Below the pieces are notes generated by a model, which saw only the letters and a program-made list of their open reading frames with translations, searched no databases and was not told the origin of the DNA. From Bradyrhizobium sp. B124 (lineage in GTDB: Bacteria > Pseudomonadota > Alphaproteobacteria > Rhizobiales > Xanthobacteraceae): 64,000 nucleotides of DNA. The translations under genes and the position numbers were made by a program. Numbering within the stretch: position 1 is the stretch's first letter; each line of letters begins with the position of its first letter. The DNA lies in NCBI RefSeq assembly GCF_038967635.1, contig NZ_CP152413.1, positions 2,790,001 to 2,854,000 of the forward strand, in the 5' to 3' direction. Of this stretch, positions 26,047 to 33,784 are shown one piece after another.

Positions 26047-26859
26047 TCACCCGATCACGGCACGTGCGACTTCAACCAGCGCCGCCTTGACGTCGGCATC
26101 GTCCGTCAGAGGCTCGATCATGCCGGCGCGAACGGCGTCGCCCACCGAAACACCGGCGGCGATGAGCGTGGCGCAGTAGACGATGAGGCGGGTCGAGACA
26201 CCTTCCTCCAGGTCGTGGCCCTTCAACGCGCGCAGTCGCCCTGCAAGCTGCACCAGCGGGCGCACGCGATCCGGCGGAAGCTCGCTCTCGGCGGAGACCA
26301 CCGCGATCTCCTGCTCCGCGGGCAGGAAGTCGAATTCGAGGGCGATGAAACGCTGCCGGGTCGAGGGTTTGAGCGCCTTCAGGAGGCTCTGATAACCGGG
26401 GTTGTACGATACGATCAGCATGAAACCTGGAGGCGCGCGGAGTTCCTCCCCGGTGCGCTCCAAAGGCAGGATGCGTCGGTCGTCGGTCAGGGGATGCAGC
26501 ACGACGGTGACGTCCTTGCGCGCTTCCACCACCTCGTCGAGATAGCAGATGCCGCCCTCGCGGACGGCGCGGGTCAGAGGCCCGTCCGTCCAGACCGTGT
26601 CACCTCCCTTGAGCAGGTAGCGCCCGGTAAGATCCGCCGCAGTGAGATCGTCATGGCACGCGACGGTGTGCAGCGGCAGGTCAAGGCGGGCCGCCATATG
26701 GGCGACGAACCGCGTCTTGCCGCAGCCGGTCGGACCCTTGAGCAGAACGGGCAGCCGACGACGCCAAGCGTGCTCGAACAGAGCGCATTCGTTGCCGCTC
26801 GGCGTATAAGCTGGAATAGCTGGCGAGGAGCGGGCGATCGCGTGAACCGATGATTTCAT
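26047..26859 (-). CDS. norQ: NorQ, AAA+ ATPase for nitric oxide reductase activation
   Basis: A 270-residue MoxR-type AAA+ ATPase. Walker A GPTGCGKT is at 42-49, Walker B GICYLDEV near 107, and sensor-type sequence PGFMLIVSYNPGYQ follows. The start at 26859 gives the family N-terminus; the frame remains open far upstream into norB antisense frames, which is not coding. It acts with NorD in inserting or activating the metal site of NorB. It lies 62 bp after norB. Confidence 0.93.
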   Translation of the reverse strand: MKSSVHAIARSSPAIPAYTPSGNECALFEHAWRRRLPVLLKGPTGCGKTRFVAHMAARLDLPLHTVACHDDLTAADLTGRYLLKGGDTVWTDGPLTRAVREGGICYLDEVVEARKDVTVVLHPLTDDRRILPLERTGEELRAPPGFMLIVSYNPGYQSLLKALKPSTRQRFIALEFDFLPAEQEIAVVSAESELPPDRVRPLVQLAGRLRALKGHDLEEGVSTRLIVYCATLIAAGVSVGDAVRAGMIEPLTDDADVKAALVEVARAVIG

Positions 26860-26921
26860 GATAGCTCTCCGAGGGGATTCGATGGAAGGGGCGGCAGCAC
26901 GTGCGGCCGCCCCTGTTCGCG

Positions 26922-28268
26922 CTATTCGGCCGGCTGAAGCGCGGACGAGATCGCGGGTTGCCTCGCGCGGCCGGGCACGAGCACCGCCCACACGAACATC
27001 GCGGCGGAGATGACCACGAATACGCCGGAACCGAGGCGCACCCAGTAGAACATCGCAAGCTGGTCCTGCACTTCCATGTAACTCTGGCCGAGCACCCTCT
27101 GCAGATGGACCTGGATGATCCCTGCGAAGGTCAGCGCGAACGTCATCACCATCATGGCCGTGGTCATGATCCAGAAACTGGCCATGCTGAGCCACTGGTT
27201 GTACGGAGCGCGCTCCTTCAATTGCGGGATCGCGTAGGCCATCACCGCCAGATTCAGCATGACGTAGGCGCCGAAGAAAGCGAGATGCCCGTGCGCCGCG
27301 GTCACTTGGGTGCCGTGGGTGTAGTAGTTCACCGACGACAGCGTGTGCAGGAAGCCCCAGACGCCGGCACCGAGGAACGCCATCACCGAGCAACCGACCG
27401 ACCACAGCAGTGCCGCGCGGTTCGGGTGTTTCCGGCCGGCCTTCCAGGTCATCTGCACCGTGAAGATCACCATCGTGAAGAACGGCGCAACCTCGAGCGT
27501 GGAGAACAGCGAGCCGATCCACTGCCAGTAGCCGGGAGCGCCGATCCAGTAGAAGTGATGTCCGGTGCCGAGGATGCCGGAGAACAGCGCGAGACCGATG
27601 ATGACATACAGCCACTTCTCGACGACCTCGCGATCGATGCCGTTGAGCTTGATCATCAGGAAGGCCAGCACGGACGCCATGATCAGCTCCCAGACGCCTT
27701 CGACCCAGAGATGGACGACGTACCACCAATACATCTTGTCGACCGCGAGGTTGGCCGGGTTGTAGAAGGCGAACAGAAAGAAGATTGCAACGCCCCACAG
27801 GCCGAACAGCAAAATATTAGTGACCGTCGTCTTTCGTCCCTTGAGCGCCGTCATCGTGACGTTGAACAGGAACATCAGGCAGACAACGACGATCCCGACC
27901 TTGATCGGGAACGGCTGCTCGAGGAATTCGCGGCCCTCATGATAGTGGAAGAGATAGCCCACGACCGCGACGCCCGCGGCGCCGAAGAACATCCAGAACT
28001 GGATCTTGGCGAGAAGTGGGCTGAACAGTTCGTTTTCCGTTTCCTCCGGAAGGAGATAGTAGGTCGCTCCCATGAAGCCGATCAGCGACCACACGATCAG
28101 TGCATTGGTGTGGATCATCCTGACGATGTTGAAGGGAAGCAGGACGGACAAGGTGTTCGGAAGAACGTAGATGGTCCCGGCAACCAGGCCGAACGCGACC
28201 TGTGCCAAGAACAGTGTCAGCGCGCCGTAGAAGTACAGCATCGCGACCTTCTGGGTCTGGTATTTCAT
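26922..28268 (-). CDS. norB: Nitric oxide reductase subunit B (cNOR)
   Basis: The 448-residue catalytic subunit of cytochrome-c-type NO reductase, which reduces NO to N2O in the inner membrane. It has 12 membrane helices and the conserved His/Glu residues of the heme b, heme b3 and FeB sites (for example MIHTNALIVW, VVHLWVEGVWELI, HHFYWIG and the HGTQVTAAHGHLAFFGAY segment). It lacks the N-terminal quinol-oxidase extension of qNOR, so it needs NorC, encoded 37 bp upstream. Confidence 0.96.
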   Translation of the reverse strand: MKYQTQKVAMLYFYGALTLFLAQVAFGLVAGTIYVLPNTLSVLLPFNIVRMIHTNALIVWSLIGFMGATYYLLPEETENELFSPLLAKIQFWMFFGAAGVAVVGYLFHYHEGREFLEQPFPIKVGIVVVCLMFLFNVTMTALKGRKTTVTNILLFGLWGVAIFFLFAFYNPANLAVDKMYWWYVVHLWVEGVWELIMASVLAFLMIKLNGIDREVVEKWLYVIIGLALFSGILGTGHHFYWIGAPGYWQWIGSLFSTLEVAPFFTMVIFTVQMTWKAGRKHPNRAALLWSVGCSVMAFLGAGVWGFLHTLSSVNYYTHGTQVTAAHGHLAFFGAYVMLNLAVMAYAIPQLKERAPYNQWLSMASFWIMTTAMMVMTFALTFAGIIQVHLQRVLGQSYMEVQDQLAMFYWVRLGSGVFVVISAAMFVWAVLVPGRARQPAISSALQPAE

Positions 28269-28305
28269 GAAGGATTCCTCTTTGAAAGCTGTCGGAATGC
28301 TGTGA

Positions 28306-28758
28306 TCAGCCCGCCTTGTTCGGCGGCCAGTTCTGACGCTTGATGCTGTCGGTCCACTGCAGGAAATCGGCGAGGTCGTTGAGTTCCTGGTCCGTCAGGT
28401 TGAACTGCGGCATCTGCCGACGGCCGGGCGCGCCGCTCGGCTGTGCCTGCATCCAGGCCTTCACCATCTCCTTGGCGGAAGCGGGATCTTCCCTGCCGCC
28501 CCAGCGGTCCCAGACGTTGCCGACCTCGGGGGCGAAATAAGCGCCCTCGCCCAGCAGCGTATGACAATTGATGCAGGAATTCTTTTCCCAGACGTGTTTG
28601 CCGCGTGCGACGGAATCCGTCAGCGTTACGGTGTCGGTCGATTTAGTCACCATGTAGTAGTGACTGTGGGCGGTGAGCGCGACAAAGATCGCGAAGAAGA
28701 ACGCGGAGCCGCCGTAGAAGACGTTCCGCGCAGCCGTTTTCGTGAGGCGTTCAGCCAT
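28306..28758 (-). CDS. norC: Nitric oxide reductase subunit C (cytochrome c)
   Basis: A 150-residue membrane-anchored monoheme cytochrome c. One N-terminal membrane helix (12-31) is followed by a heme motif CINCH at 62-66 and a C-terminal Met-containing RRQMPQF that fits the distal ligand. It passes electrons to NorB. The start at 28758 avoids a preceding extra Met. A TTG-N8-CAA box lies 72 bp upstream, in the gap after norF, so norCBQD may have its own promoter. Confidence 0.95.
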   Translation of the reverse strand: MAERLTKTAARNVFYGGSAFFFAIFVALTAHSHYYMVTKSTDTVTLTDSVARGKHVWEKNSCINCHTLLGEGAYFAPEVGNVWDRWGGREDPASAKEMVKAWMQAQPSGAPGRRQMPQFNLTDQELNDLADFLQWTDSIKRQNWPPNKAG

Positions 28759-28830
28759 CACCTGTCCTTTCGGTGCGGTTGCGGTTATTGCGAGCGTCGC
28801 GATAACCTACGCAGTCCGTCGGACGGTTCT

Positions 28831-28844
28831 TTGTGCCGCAGCAA
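28831..28844. promoter_or_regulatory. Crp/Fnr-type box upstream of norC
   Basis: TTGTGCCGCAGCAA, 14 bp with the outer TTG/CAA dyad, ends 72 bp upstream of the norC start and begins just before the norF stop on the other side. Confidence 0.5.
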
Positions 28845-28863
28845 ACAGGGGAGCGGTCGTCAG

Positions 28864-29127
28864 CTAGACGAACAGCCTGACTACGGAAGCGGCCCAGGCG
28901 AACGAGGCGATGCCGACGACCCAGACGGTCGCCAGGCTCCGCCAGACCGGCGACACCGCCCGCAGTCCGAGGAAATCCAAGAGGATTCGGCGGCCCTTCA
29001 GCGCCGCGAGCCCCAGCACGACCCCGGTCGCTGATGGCCCCGCCATCAGATGCCATGAGGTAAGCAGCGTCGCGACCGCCAGGCCGATCAGGACGAACAA
29101 CGTCGTCTCGAGAGGATGTCGGGACAT
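28864..29127 (-). CDS. norF: NorF-like small membrane protein
   Basis: An 87-residue protein with two to three hydrophobic segments, similar in layout to NorF and prokaryotic cytochrome oxidase subunit IV. It starts 1 bp after the norE stop. NorF and NorE are accessory to NO reductase in Paracoccus-type clusters. Sequence conservation in this family is low, so the name relies mainly on position. Confidence 0.72.
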   Translation of the reverse strand: MSRHPLETTLFVLIGLAVATLLTSWHLMAGPSATGVVLGLAALKGRRILLDFLGLRAVSPVWRSLATVWVVGIASFAWAASVVRLFV

Positions 29128-29128
29128 G

Positions 29129-29710
29129 TCAGCGCACCAGATAGACGATCGGAAAGATCAGGACCCATACGAGGTCGACCATGTGCCAGAACGAAGTCCC
29201 GGTCTCGACCGCATGAGGGTCTGCGCCCCGCAGAACTACGGCCAAGATTGTCATCCCGAGCACGACATGCAGCAGGTGGAATCCAGTCAGGAGGAAGTAC
29301 AGCGTGAAGAACGTGCTGGTCTCCAGACCGGCACCGGAAGCGACCTCGCCGCAATACTCGGATAGCTTGATGGCGACAAACGCCGCGCCTAGAGCGATCC
29401 CCAGCGACAGCCAGCGCCGGCAATCGGCCCGCCTCCCTTCGCGCGCGGCCAAGACGCCGCGTGCGGCCGCCCAGCCGCTCGTCACCAACACCAGCGTGTT
29501 CAAGCCGGCGAGGCCCGGATCGAGCAGCTTCTGCCCGTCAGCAAAGCCCGAGGGGTCCACCGCTCGCGCGACCGAAAAGGCTCCGAGGAGGAGACCGAAG
29601 ACCGCGAGTTCGCTGAAAATCAGCACCCACATCATCGGGTCGCCCGGCAACTCGGCGAAGACTTCCCATTCGCCTTCCCGCGGTTCGAAATCCCGCGCCG
29701 ACATCGACAT
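29129..29710 (-). CDS. norE: NorE, cytochrome oxidase subunit III-like protein
   Basis: A 193-residue five-helix membrane protein of the COX3 family (DPMMWVLIFSELAVFG, LTGFHLLHVVLGM, FWHMVDLVWVLIFPIVYL). It accompanies cNOR and is probably involved in stability or activity of the reductase. It is the first gene of norEFCBQD, with a perfect Crp/Fnr-type dyad 52 bp upstream. Confidence 0.87.
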   Translation of the reverse strand: MSMSARDFEPREGEWEVFAELPGDPMMWVLIFSELAVFGLLLGAFSVARAVDPSGFADGQKLLDPGLAGLNTLVLVTSGWAAARGVLAAREGRRADCRRWLSLGIALGAAFVAIKLSEYCGEVASGAGLETSTFFTLYFLLTGFHLLHVVLGMTILAVVLRGADPHAVETGTSFWHMVDLVWVLIFPIVYLVR

Positions 29711-29762
29711 CCTTCAACAGTTTGCGTTCATCAACCCGTAACCGGGATCCAGCGTCCGATCT

Positions 29763-29776
29763 TTGTCCCCCGACAA
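29763..29776. promoter_or_regulatory. Perfect NnrR-type dyad between norE and a divergent small gene
   Basis: TTGTC-CCCC-GACAA is perfectly symmetric and extends to CTTTGTC...GACAAAG (29761-29778). It lies 52 bp from norE and 65 bp from the small plus-strand gene at 29842. The best-conserved box in the island. Confidence 0.68.
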
Positions 29777-29841
29777 AGACGGACGCTGGCCGCCGGACTA
29801 GGTTCGGACCGTCACCTATCGTCTGCGGGATCTGGAGTTTC

Positions 29842-29997
29842 ATGAGCGAAGCGCAGCTAGGCCTTCTCACGGCAACGCCCGTTATCATCGCTTTCGCCGG
29901 CATGCTGCGGGCAATGGGCGTGCTTTCGACCGTCGCGACGGTCTCGGCGATCCTTCTGTCGGCCGGGATCGCCACCGTTCTGTTCACGACCCAATGA
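29842..29997 (+). CDS. 51-residue small membrane protein
   Basis: MSEAQLGLLTATPVIIAFAG... is almost entirely hydrophobic, with two short helices. It is divergent from norE and shares its Crp/Fnr-type dyad. GATCTGGAG precedes the ATG. No family recognised. It is followed 19 bp on by a truncated gene start (30017), suggesting it was once the first gene of a longer plus-strand operon. Confidence 0.55.
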   Translation: MSEAQLGLLTATPVIIAFAGMLRAMGVLSTVATVSAILLSAGIATVLFTTQ

Positions 29998-30016
29998 CTC
30001 GAACGGGGCCTCCGCC

Positions 30017-30061
30017 ATGAACGCTCGCAGCTTCGACGTCGACGACATCCTATCCAATACG
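30017..30061 (+). pseudogene. Truncated start of a plus-strand gene at a module junction
   Basis: MNARSFDVDDILSN begins at a normal ATG but leaves protein-like sequence after about 14 residues, exactly where the minus-strand DUF2478 gene ends (30050). The opening resembles the N-terminus of rhizobial heavy-metal-binding (HMA) P-type ATPases, as I recall them; this is a weak match. It looks like the stump of a gene cut when the nar block was joined to the nor block. Confidence 0.35.
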
Positions 30062-30625
30062 TGGGACCGCAAGCTCGCGCAGGCCCTCCACCCATCTTTC
30101 GATCTCGCCGATGTCGGCAGACAGCTCCGTTCCGAAATCACCGGCAAAACCGCGCCACGCGGGCAAATTGTTCTGGGGAACGCCGATCACGACGGTGATA
30201 TTGTACTCCATCGCCTTGGCAATGAGGTCGAGCAGTCCGCCACCACCGCATTCGGCCTTGCCGAATTTGTTGAGCACCAGCACATCCGGTGCATCGGCCA
30301 GGCCACTTTCGATCCGCGCAGCGACCTCTGCAAGCGCCGACTCGTCGAGCCGGCAGCCCGACGCGCCGGCACCGCGATCCTCATAGATCGACGTGCGATG
30401 ACCGGTGCTTAAATCCTCCAGGAGGACATCGCATCGTCGCTCCGACGCCGCGTCAACCAAGTGCTGCAAGACGCCGGCAAGCGACAATCTGTTGCGACGA
30501 CACGCTGCGACCAGCGCCTCAAAGGCCGTCGCAGGGTATATGTTCTGCGGATAAACGATCGCCGCCAGCGATGGCGTGCGCGGCGGGACGACTTCAGGCG
30601 TCCGGGCGGAAAGCGCGACAGACAT
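30050..30625 (-). CDS. DUF2478 protein of the molybdenum/nar block
   Basis: A 191-residue cytoplasmic protein of the DUF2478 type, with the opening IAAIVYPQN, the central DVLVLNKFGKAECGGGG and the late GVPQNNLPAWRGFAGD. These proteins are usually encoded with molybdenum or nitrate-reductase genes and look P-loop-like but lack a classical Walker A. It overlaps the mogA 3' end by 32 bp on the same strand, so the two are translationally linked. Function not established. Confidence 0.72.
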   Translation of the reverse strand: MSVALSARTPEVVPPRTPSLAAIVYPQNIYPATAFEALVAACRRNRLSLAGVLQHLVDAASERRCDVLLEDLSTGHRTSIYEDRGAGASGCRLDESALAEVAARIESGLADAPDVLVLNKFGKAECGGGGLLDLIAKAMEYNITVVIGVPQNNLPAWRGFAGDFGTELSADIGEIERWVEGLRELAVPRIG

Positions 30626-31163
30626 CTTGATTCACCTCAATGGGACGTGCGCCTATCAGATCAAGGCAATAGGGAATGGCCGGGAAGACGGCGCCGAGAC
30701 AGATGTCGATCGACGATGGCCGCCCGGGCAGATTGACAATCAGACACTGGCCTCGTGTCCCAGCGGTCTGCCGCGAGAGGATCGCGGTCGGAACCTGCTC
30801 CAGGCTGACCCGGCGCATCAGTTCGCCGAAGCCGGCAAGCTCGCGCGTGATCACGCTGCGTGTGGCCTCCGGTGTCAAATCGCGCGGCGCCGGCCCTGTC
30901 CCGCCGGTCGTCAATATCAGGTCGCAGGTCTCCCGATCCGACATTTCGATGAGTGCGCCGGCAACGCTTTCAACACCATCCGGGATGATCTTGACGATCG
31001 TGATCCAGTTGGATCGGATGGTTTTGGCCAGGAAGCTGTTGATTGCCTCCTCACCCTGGTCCTTGTATTCGCCCCGGCTGGCGCGGTCGGACACCACGAG
31101 AATGCCAATCCGCGCAAGGCTGCGGGAGAAGCCCGTGCCACCGATTTCACGTTGGTCGATCAT
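30594..31163 (-). CDS. mogA: Molybdopterin adenylyltransferase-like protein (MogA/MoaB)
   Basis: A 189-residue protein of the MogA/MoaB family, which adenylylates molybdopterin before molybdate insertion. It shows IGILVVSDRASRGEYKD, the signature LTTGGTGPAPRDLTPEAT and the C-terminal NLPGRPSSI. The start at 31163 is chosen because its ATG overlaps the upstream stop as ATGA; two earlier in-frame ATGs lie inside that gene. It would serve NarG, and possibly formate dehydrogenase. Confidence 0.85.
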   Translation of the reverse strand: MIDQREIGGTGFSRSLARIGILVVSDRASRGEYKDQGEEAINSFLAKTIRSNWITIVKIIPDGVESVAGALIEMSDRETCDLILTTGGTGPAPRDLTPEATRSVITRELAGFGELMRRVSLEQVPTAILSRQTAGTRGQCLIVNLPGRPSSIDICLGAVFPAIPYCLDLIGARPIEVNQDVCRAFRPDA

Positions 31164-31498
31164 GTGCATCCCCCGCTGCCTCCACATGAGCATCCCACGT
31201 GCGGTTCGACGCTCTGGGCTTCGTCCCGCTTCAGCGACCAGTGCAGCATGTGCGTCAGGCAGCGGAAGCCCGGATCATCGGCGCGTTCGACCGTATTCAT
31301 CAACGCAAGCCAGTCCTCGCTCGATGCTAGGTTGGCAAAACGCCGCACCGCGCCTGCGGCGTATTCTCCGACCGTCTCGTCAAAGCGATCAGCCGTGGAA
31401 CCGATGCGCGCCACCAGAGTGAGATCACCACAGCTGAGCAGCGCATCGGCCGCGGCAGCCTCTTCGCTGAAATTCCTGATGATTTGCCCGAGCTGCAT
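31160..31498 (-). CDS. Uncharacterised protein with Cys-rich tail, nar accessory block
   Basis: A 112-residue soluble, mostly helical protein. The body (RFDETVGEYAAGAVRRFANLASSEDWLAL) shows no known motif. The C-terminus GCSCGGSGGCT is a compact cysteine cluster that could bind metal. It lies 9 bp after the PPIase gene and is coupled to mogA by an ATGA overlap, so it probably takes part in NarGHI maturation or cofactor delivery (inference). Confidence 0.62.
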   Translation of the reverse strand: MQLGQIIRNFSEEAAAADALLSCGDLTLVARIGSTADRFDETVGEYAAGAVRRFANLASSEDWLALMNTVERADDPGFRCLTHMLHWSLKRDEAQSVEPHVGCSCGGSGGCT

Positions 31499-31507
31499 GG
31501 TGTTTCT

Positions 31508-32332
31508 CTATTGCAGAAGCGGCGAGCTGGCGCCCGCGATTGCAATTCCGGTGATCTCTGCACGGCCGGCCAGCACGGCGACATATTGGGCGAGTGAACG
31601 GTGCTGCACACTTGTTGCGAGGTAGTCGGCGATGCGGTCGCGAGCGAGCTCAAACGGCAGGATCTGCCCCGGCGCGTGCCGATCGAGCCGAACGATGTGG
31701 AAGCCATAGCGGGTTTCGACGATGGCGAGCTCGCCCTCGTGCATGCGAGCCAGCGCCACCTCGAATTCCTCGATCGTCTGGCCACGCGTCACCTGGCCGA
31801 GGCGGCCTCCGTTCTCGGCGGAGGTCCGGCAATCGGAACGGCTGCGCGCCAATTGATCAAACAGGGCGGGGTCTTCTCGCACGGACAACAGTATCTTCTC
31901 CGCAGTCTCGCGGGCGCTACTTCGGGCAGCAGCATCATTCGGCGGAGCCGCGATCAGGATATGAGCGGCCTCGTAGAGATCACCGGTCCTGAAACGACGC
32001 TGGTTCTGTTCATAGAAGCGCAGGCATGAGGCATCGTCCGGCTCGGGCGTGACGACCTCCCGTTCGATCAGTGCGCGCATTGCCGCCTCTTCGGGGGTTT
32101 CGCTCCGACCTTCGGCGTCCCGCAGCGGCTCCGCGGAAACTTCGAGGCGCCGTGACTCCTGCAGCAACAATTCCCGCACGACCAAAGCCCGTGCTGCTGC
32201 CTGCCAGGCCAGGATCGGCTTTTCCGCCGGATGGTTCTGCACCTCGCGCGCGATTGCCTCGCGCGGAATGACGGTGCCATTGACGCTGACGGTCTTCGGC
32301 TTGGGGAGGCTGTCGGCGAGCGAGCAATCCAT
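31508..32332 (-). CDS. Parvulin-type peptidyl-prolyl isomerase of the nar operon
   Basis: A 274-residue NifM/PpiC-like protein. The C-terminal half holds a parvulin rotamase domain (HILIA, LGQVTRGQTIEEFEVAL, ELAIVETRYGFHIVRL). No signal peptide is seen, so it is probably cytoplasmic. The start at 32332 is 4 bp after the narI stop. PPIases of this type follow narGHJI in several bacteria and are thought to help NarG fold or mature. Confidence 0.82.
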   Translation of the reverse strand: MDCSLADSLPKPKTVSVNGTVIPREAIAREVQNHPAEKPILAWQAAARALVVRELLLQESRRLEVSAEPLRDAEGRSETPEEAAMRALIEREVVTPEPDDASCLRFYEQNQRRFRTGDLYEAAHILIAAPPNDAAARSSARETAEKILLSVREDPALFDQLARSRSDCRTSAENGGRLGQVTRGQTIEEFEVALARMHEGELAIVETRYGFHIVRLDRHAPGQILPFELARDRIADYLATSVQHRSLAQYVAVLAGRAEITGIAIAGASSPLLQ

Positions 32333-32336
32333 GGCT

Positions 32337-33062
32337 CTACTCCGCAGGTTGCAGAGGACGGTCGGCGGCGCGCGAGGCGGCGTCGCGGCGGCGCACGACC
32401 TGATAGCCGCGGCGGCCAAGATACCAGACCGGCGCGCTCCAGATATGGACCAATCGCGTAAAGGGAAAGATGAGGAAGATCGTCATGCCCAATACGAGGT
32501 GCGCCTTGAAGAGCGGGTGCACGTCCAGAATGTTGGCGGCGATGCCCGGCTGCAGCGTCAGGATGCCCTGAGCCCATCCCATGAACTTCACCATCTCATG
32601 CCCATCGAGATGCCCGAGCGATACGGGAATGGTCGCAAGGCCGAGAAGCAGCTGGGCGAACAGGATCAGGAGGATTGCGGTGTCGCCGAAGGAGGAGTTG
32701 GCGCGAATGCGCGGATCGAACAGCCTCCGGTGCGTCAACAGCGAAATCCCGACTAGGCACATCAATCCGGCGGCGCCGCCCGCGACGATCGCCAGCATCT
32801 GCTTGAAGCCATGCGAGACGCCGAGCATGTCGAATACCCAGATCGGGGTCAGCAGTCCCACGAGATGGCCGAAGAAGATGAAGAGAATTCCGACGTGGAA
32901 TAGGTTCGAGCCCCAGACGAGCTGCCGTCGCCGCAGCAACTGGCTGGATCCACTGCGCCAGGTATATTGCTCGCGGTCGAAGCGGACTAGGCTGCCGAAC
33001 AGAAAGACGGTGAGGCAGAGGTACGGATACCAGCCGAAGACGATGGCATTGAGCGTCTGCAT
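32337..33062 (-). CDS. narI: Respiratory nitrate reductase gamma subunit (cytochrome b)
   Basis: A 241-residue five-helix membrane protein carrying two b hemes that oxidises quinol and passes electrons to NarH. Conserved histidines are seen in SNLFHVGILFIFFGHLVG and HPLFKAHLVLGM. The start at 33062 (MQTLNAIVFGWYPY) is typical for NarI; the open frame upstream overlaps narJ. It lies 11 bp after narJ. Confidence 0.95.
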   Translation of the reverse strand: MQTLNAIVFGWYPYLCLTVFLFGSLVRFDREQYTWRSGSSQLLRRRQLVWGSNLFHVGILFIFFGHLVGLLTPIWVFDMLGVSHGFKQMLAIVAGGAAGLMCLVGISLLTHRRLFDPRIRANSSFGDTAILLILFAQLLLGLATIPVSLGHLDGHEMVKFMGWAQGILTLQPGIAANILDVHPLFKAHLVLGMTIFLIFPFTRLVHIWSAPVWYLGRRGYQVVRRRDAASRAADRPLQPAE

Positions 33063-33073
33063 GATCTGGCCCT

Positions 33074-33784
33074 CTATTGCGGGTGTGACGGCGCCGGCCC
33101 GACGGCGCGACGGGCGTGCCGAAGCTTTGCGATCAGGGTTTCGTGGCCGCAGGCGCTCTGCCCCTGCGAGCCGGGCCCGAACCGGACTTCTTCCTCTTCC
33201 CAAGCCGCGTCGAGCGCCACCAGATCCATCGGGTCGGTCTCGGGCGCCTTCAGAAGCTCGTCGACAATATCGCGGCGCGGCGCTTCGGCAGCGATCTTGA
33301 CCAGCGTGTCGAAAACACCCTTGTAGCTCGACTCGCGTCGCCCGAGCCGTTCGGCGAGCGCCGCGAAAATATGCGCAGTCTGCCCGAGGAGCTCACGCGC
33401 CTCCGCAAACGGTTGCGTCGCCAGGAATTCGAGGAACAGCGGCACGTAATCCGGCAATTCGTTCGCCGCGATCGCCAACCCCGCATTTTCGTACATGGCT
33501 TTGAGATCGACCATGGCCTGGCCGCGATCGCGGCTTTCACCGTGGACATGCTCGAACAGATGCAGCGCAAGCGTCTTGCTGCGATCGAACAGCAGGCCGT
33601 AACGCTCCTGCAGGTCGTAGAGATCGCCGATGGCGATTTCCTCGATCAGCACGTCGACCGCACCGCGGCACGCCGCCGGCACCAGCCTCTCGGCATCGAG
33701 CACCGCCGCAAACTCCGGCGCGGCTTCGATCAACGCCTCGGTCGGATAGCTCAGAAGGGCCGAGAGGACCTTGAACGTCTTCAT
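33074..33784 (-). CDS. narJ: Nitrate reductase molybdenum cofactor assembly chaperone
   Basis: A 236-residue TorD-superfamily chaperone that keeps apo-NarGH competent for cofactor insertion and membrane attachment. Family features are FKVLSALLSYPTEALI, SLHLFEHVHGESRDRGQAM and the helical C-terminus. The ATG at 33784 overlaps the narH stop (ATGA), which indicates coupled translation; a GTG one codon earlier is possible. Confidence 0.93.
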   Translation of the reverse strand: MKTFKVLSALLSYPTEALIEAAPEFAAVLDAERLVPAACRGAVDVLIEEIAIGDLYDLQERYGLLFDRSKTLALHLFEHVHGESRDRGQAMVDLKAMYENAGLAIAANELPDYVPLFLEFLATQPFAEARELLGQTAHIFAALAERLGRRESSYKGVFDTLVKIAAEAPRRDIVDELLKAPETDPMDLVALDAAWEEEEVRFGPGSQGQSACGHETLIAKLRHARRAVGPAPSHPQ

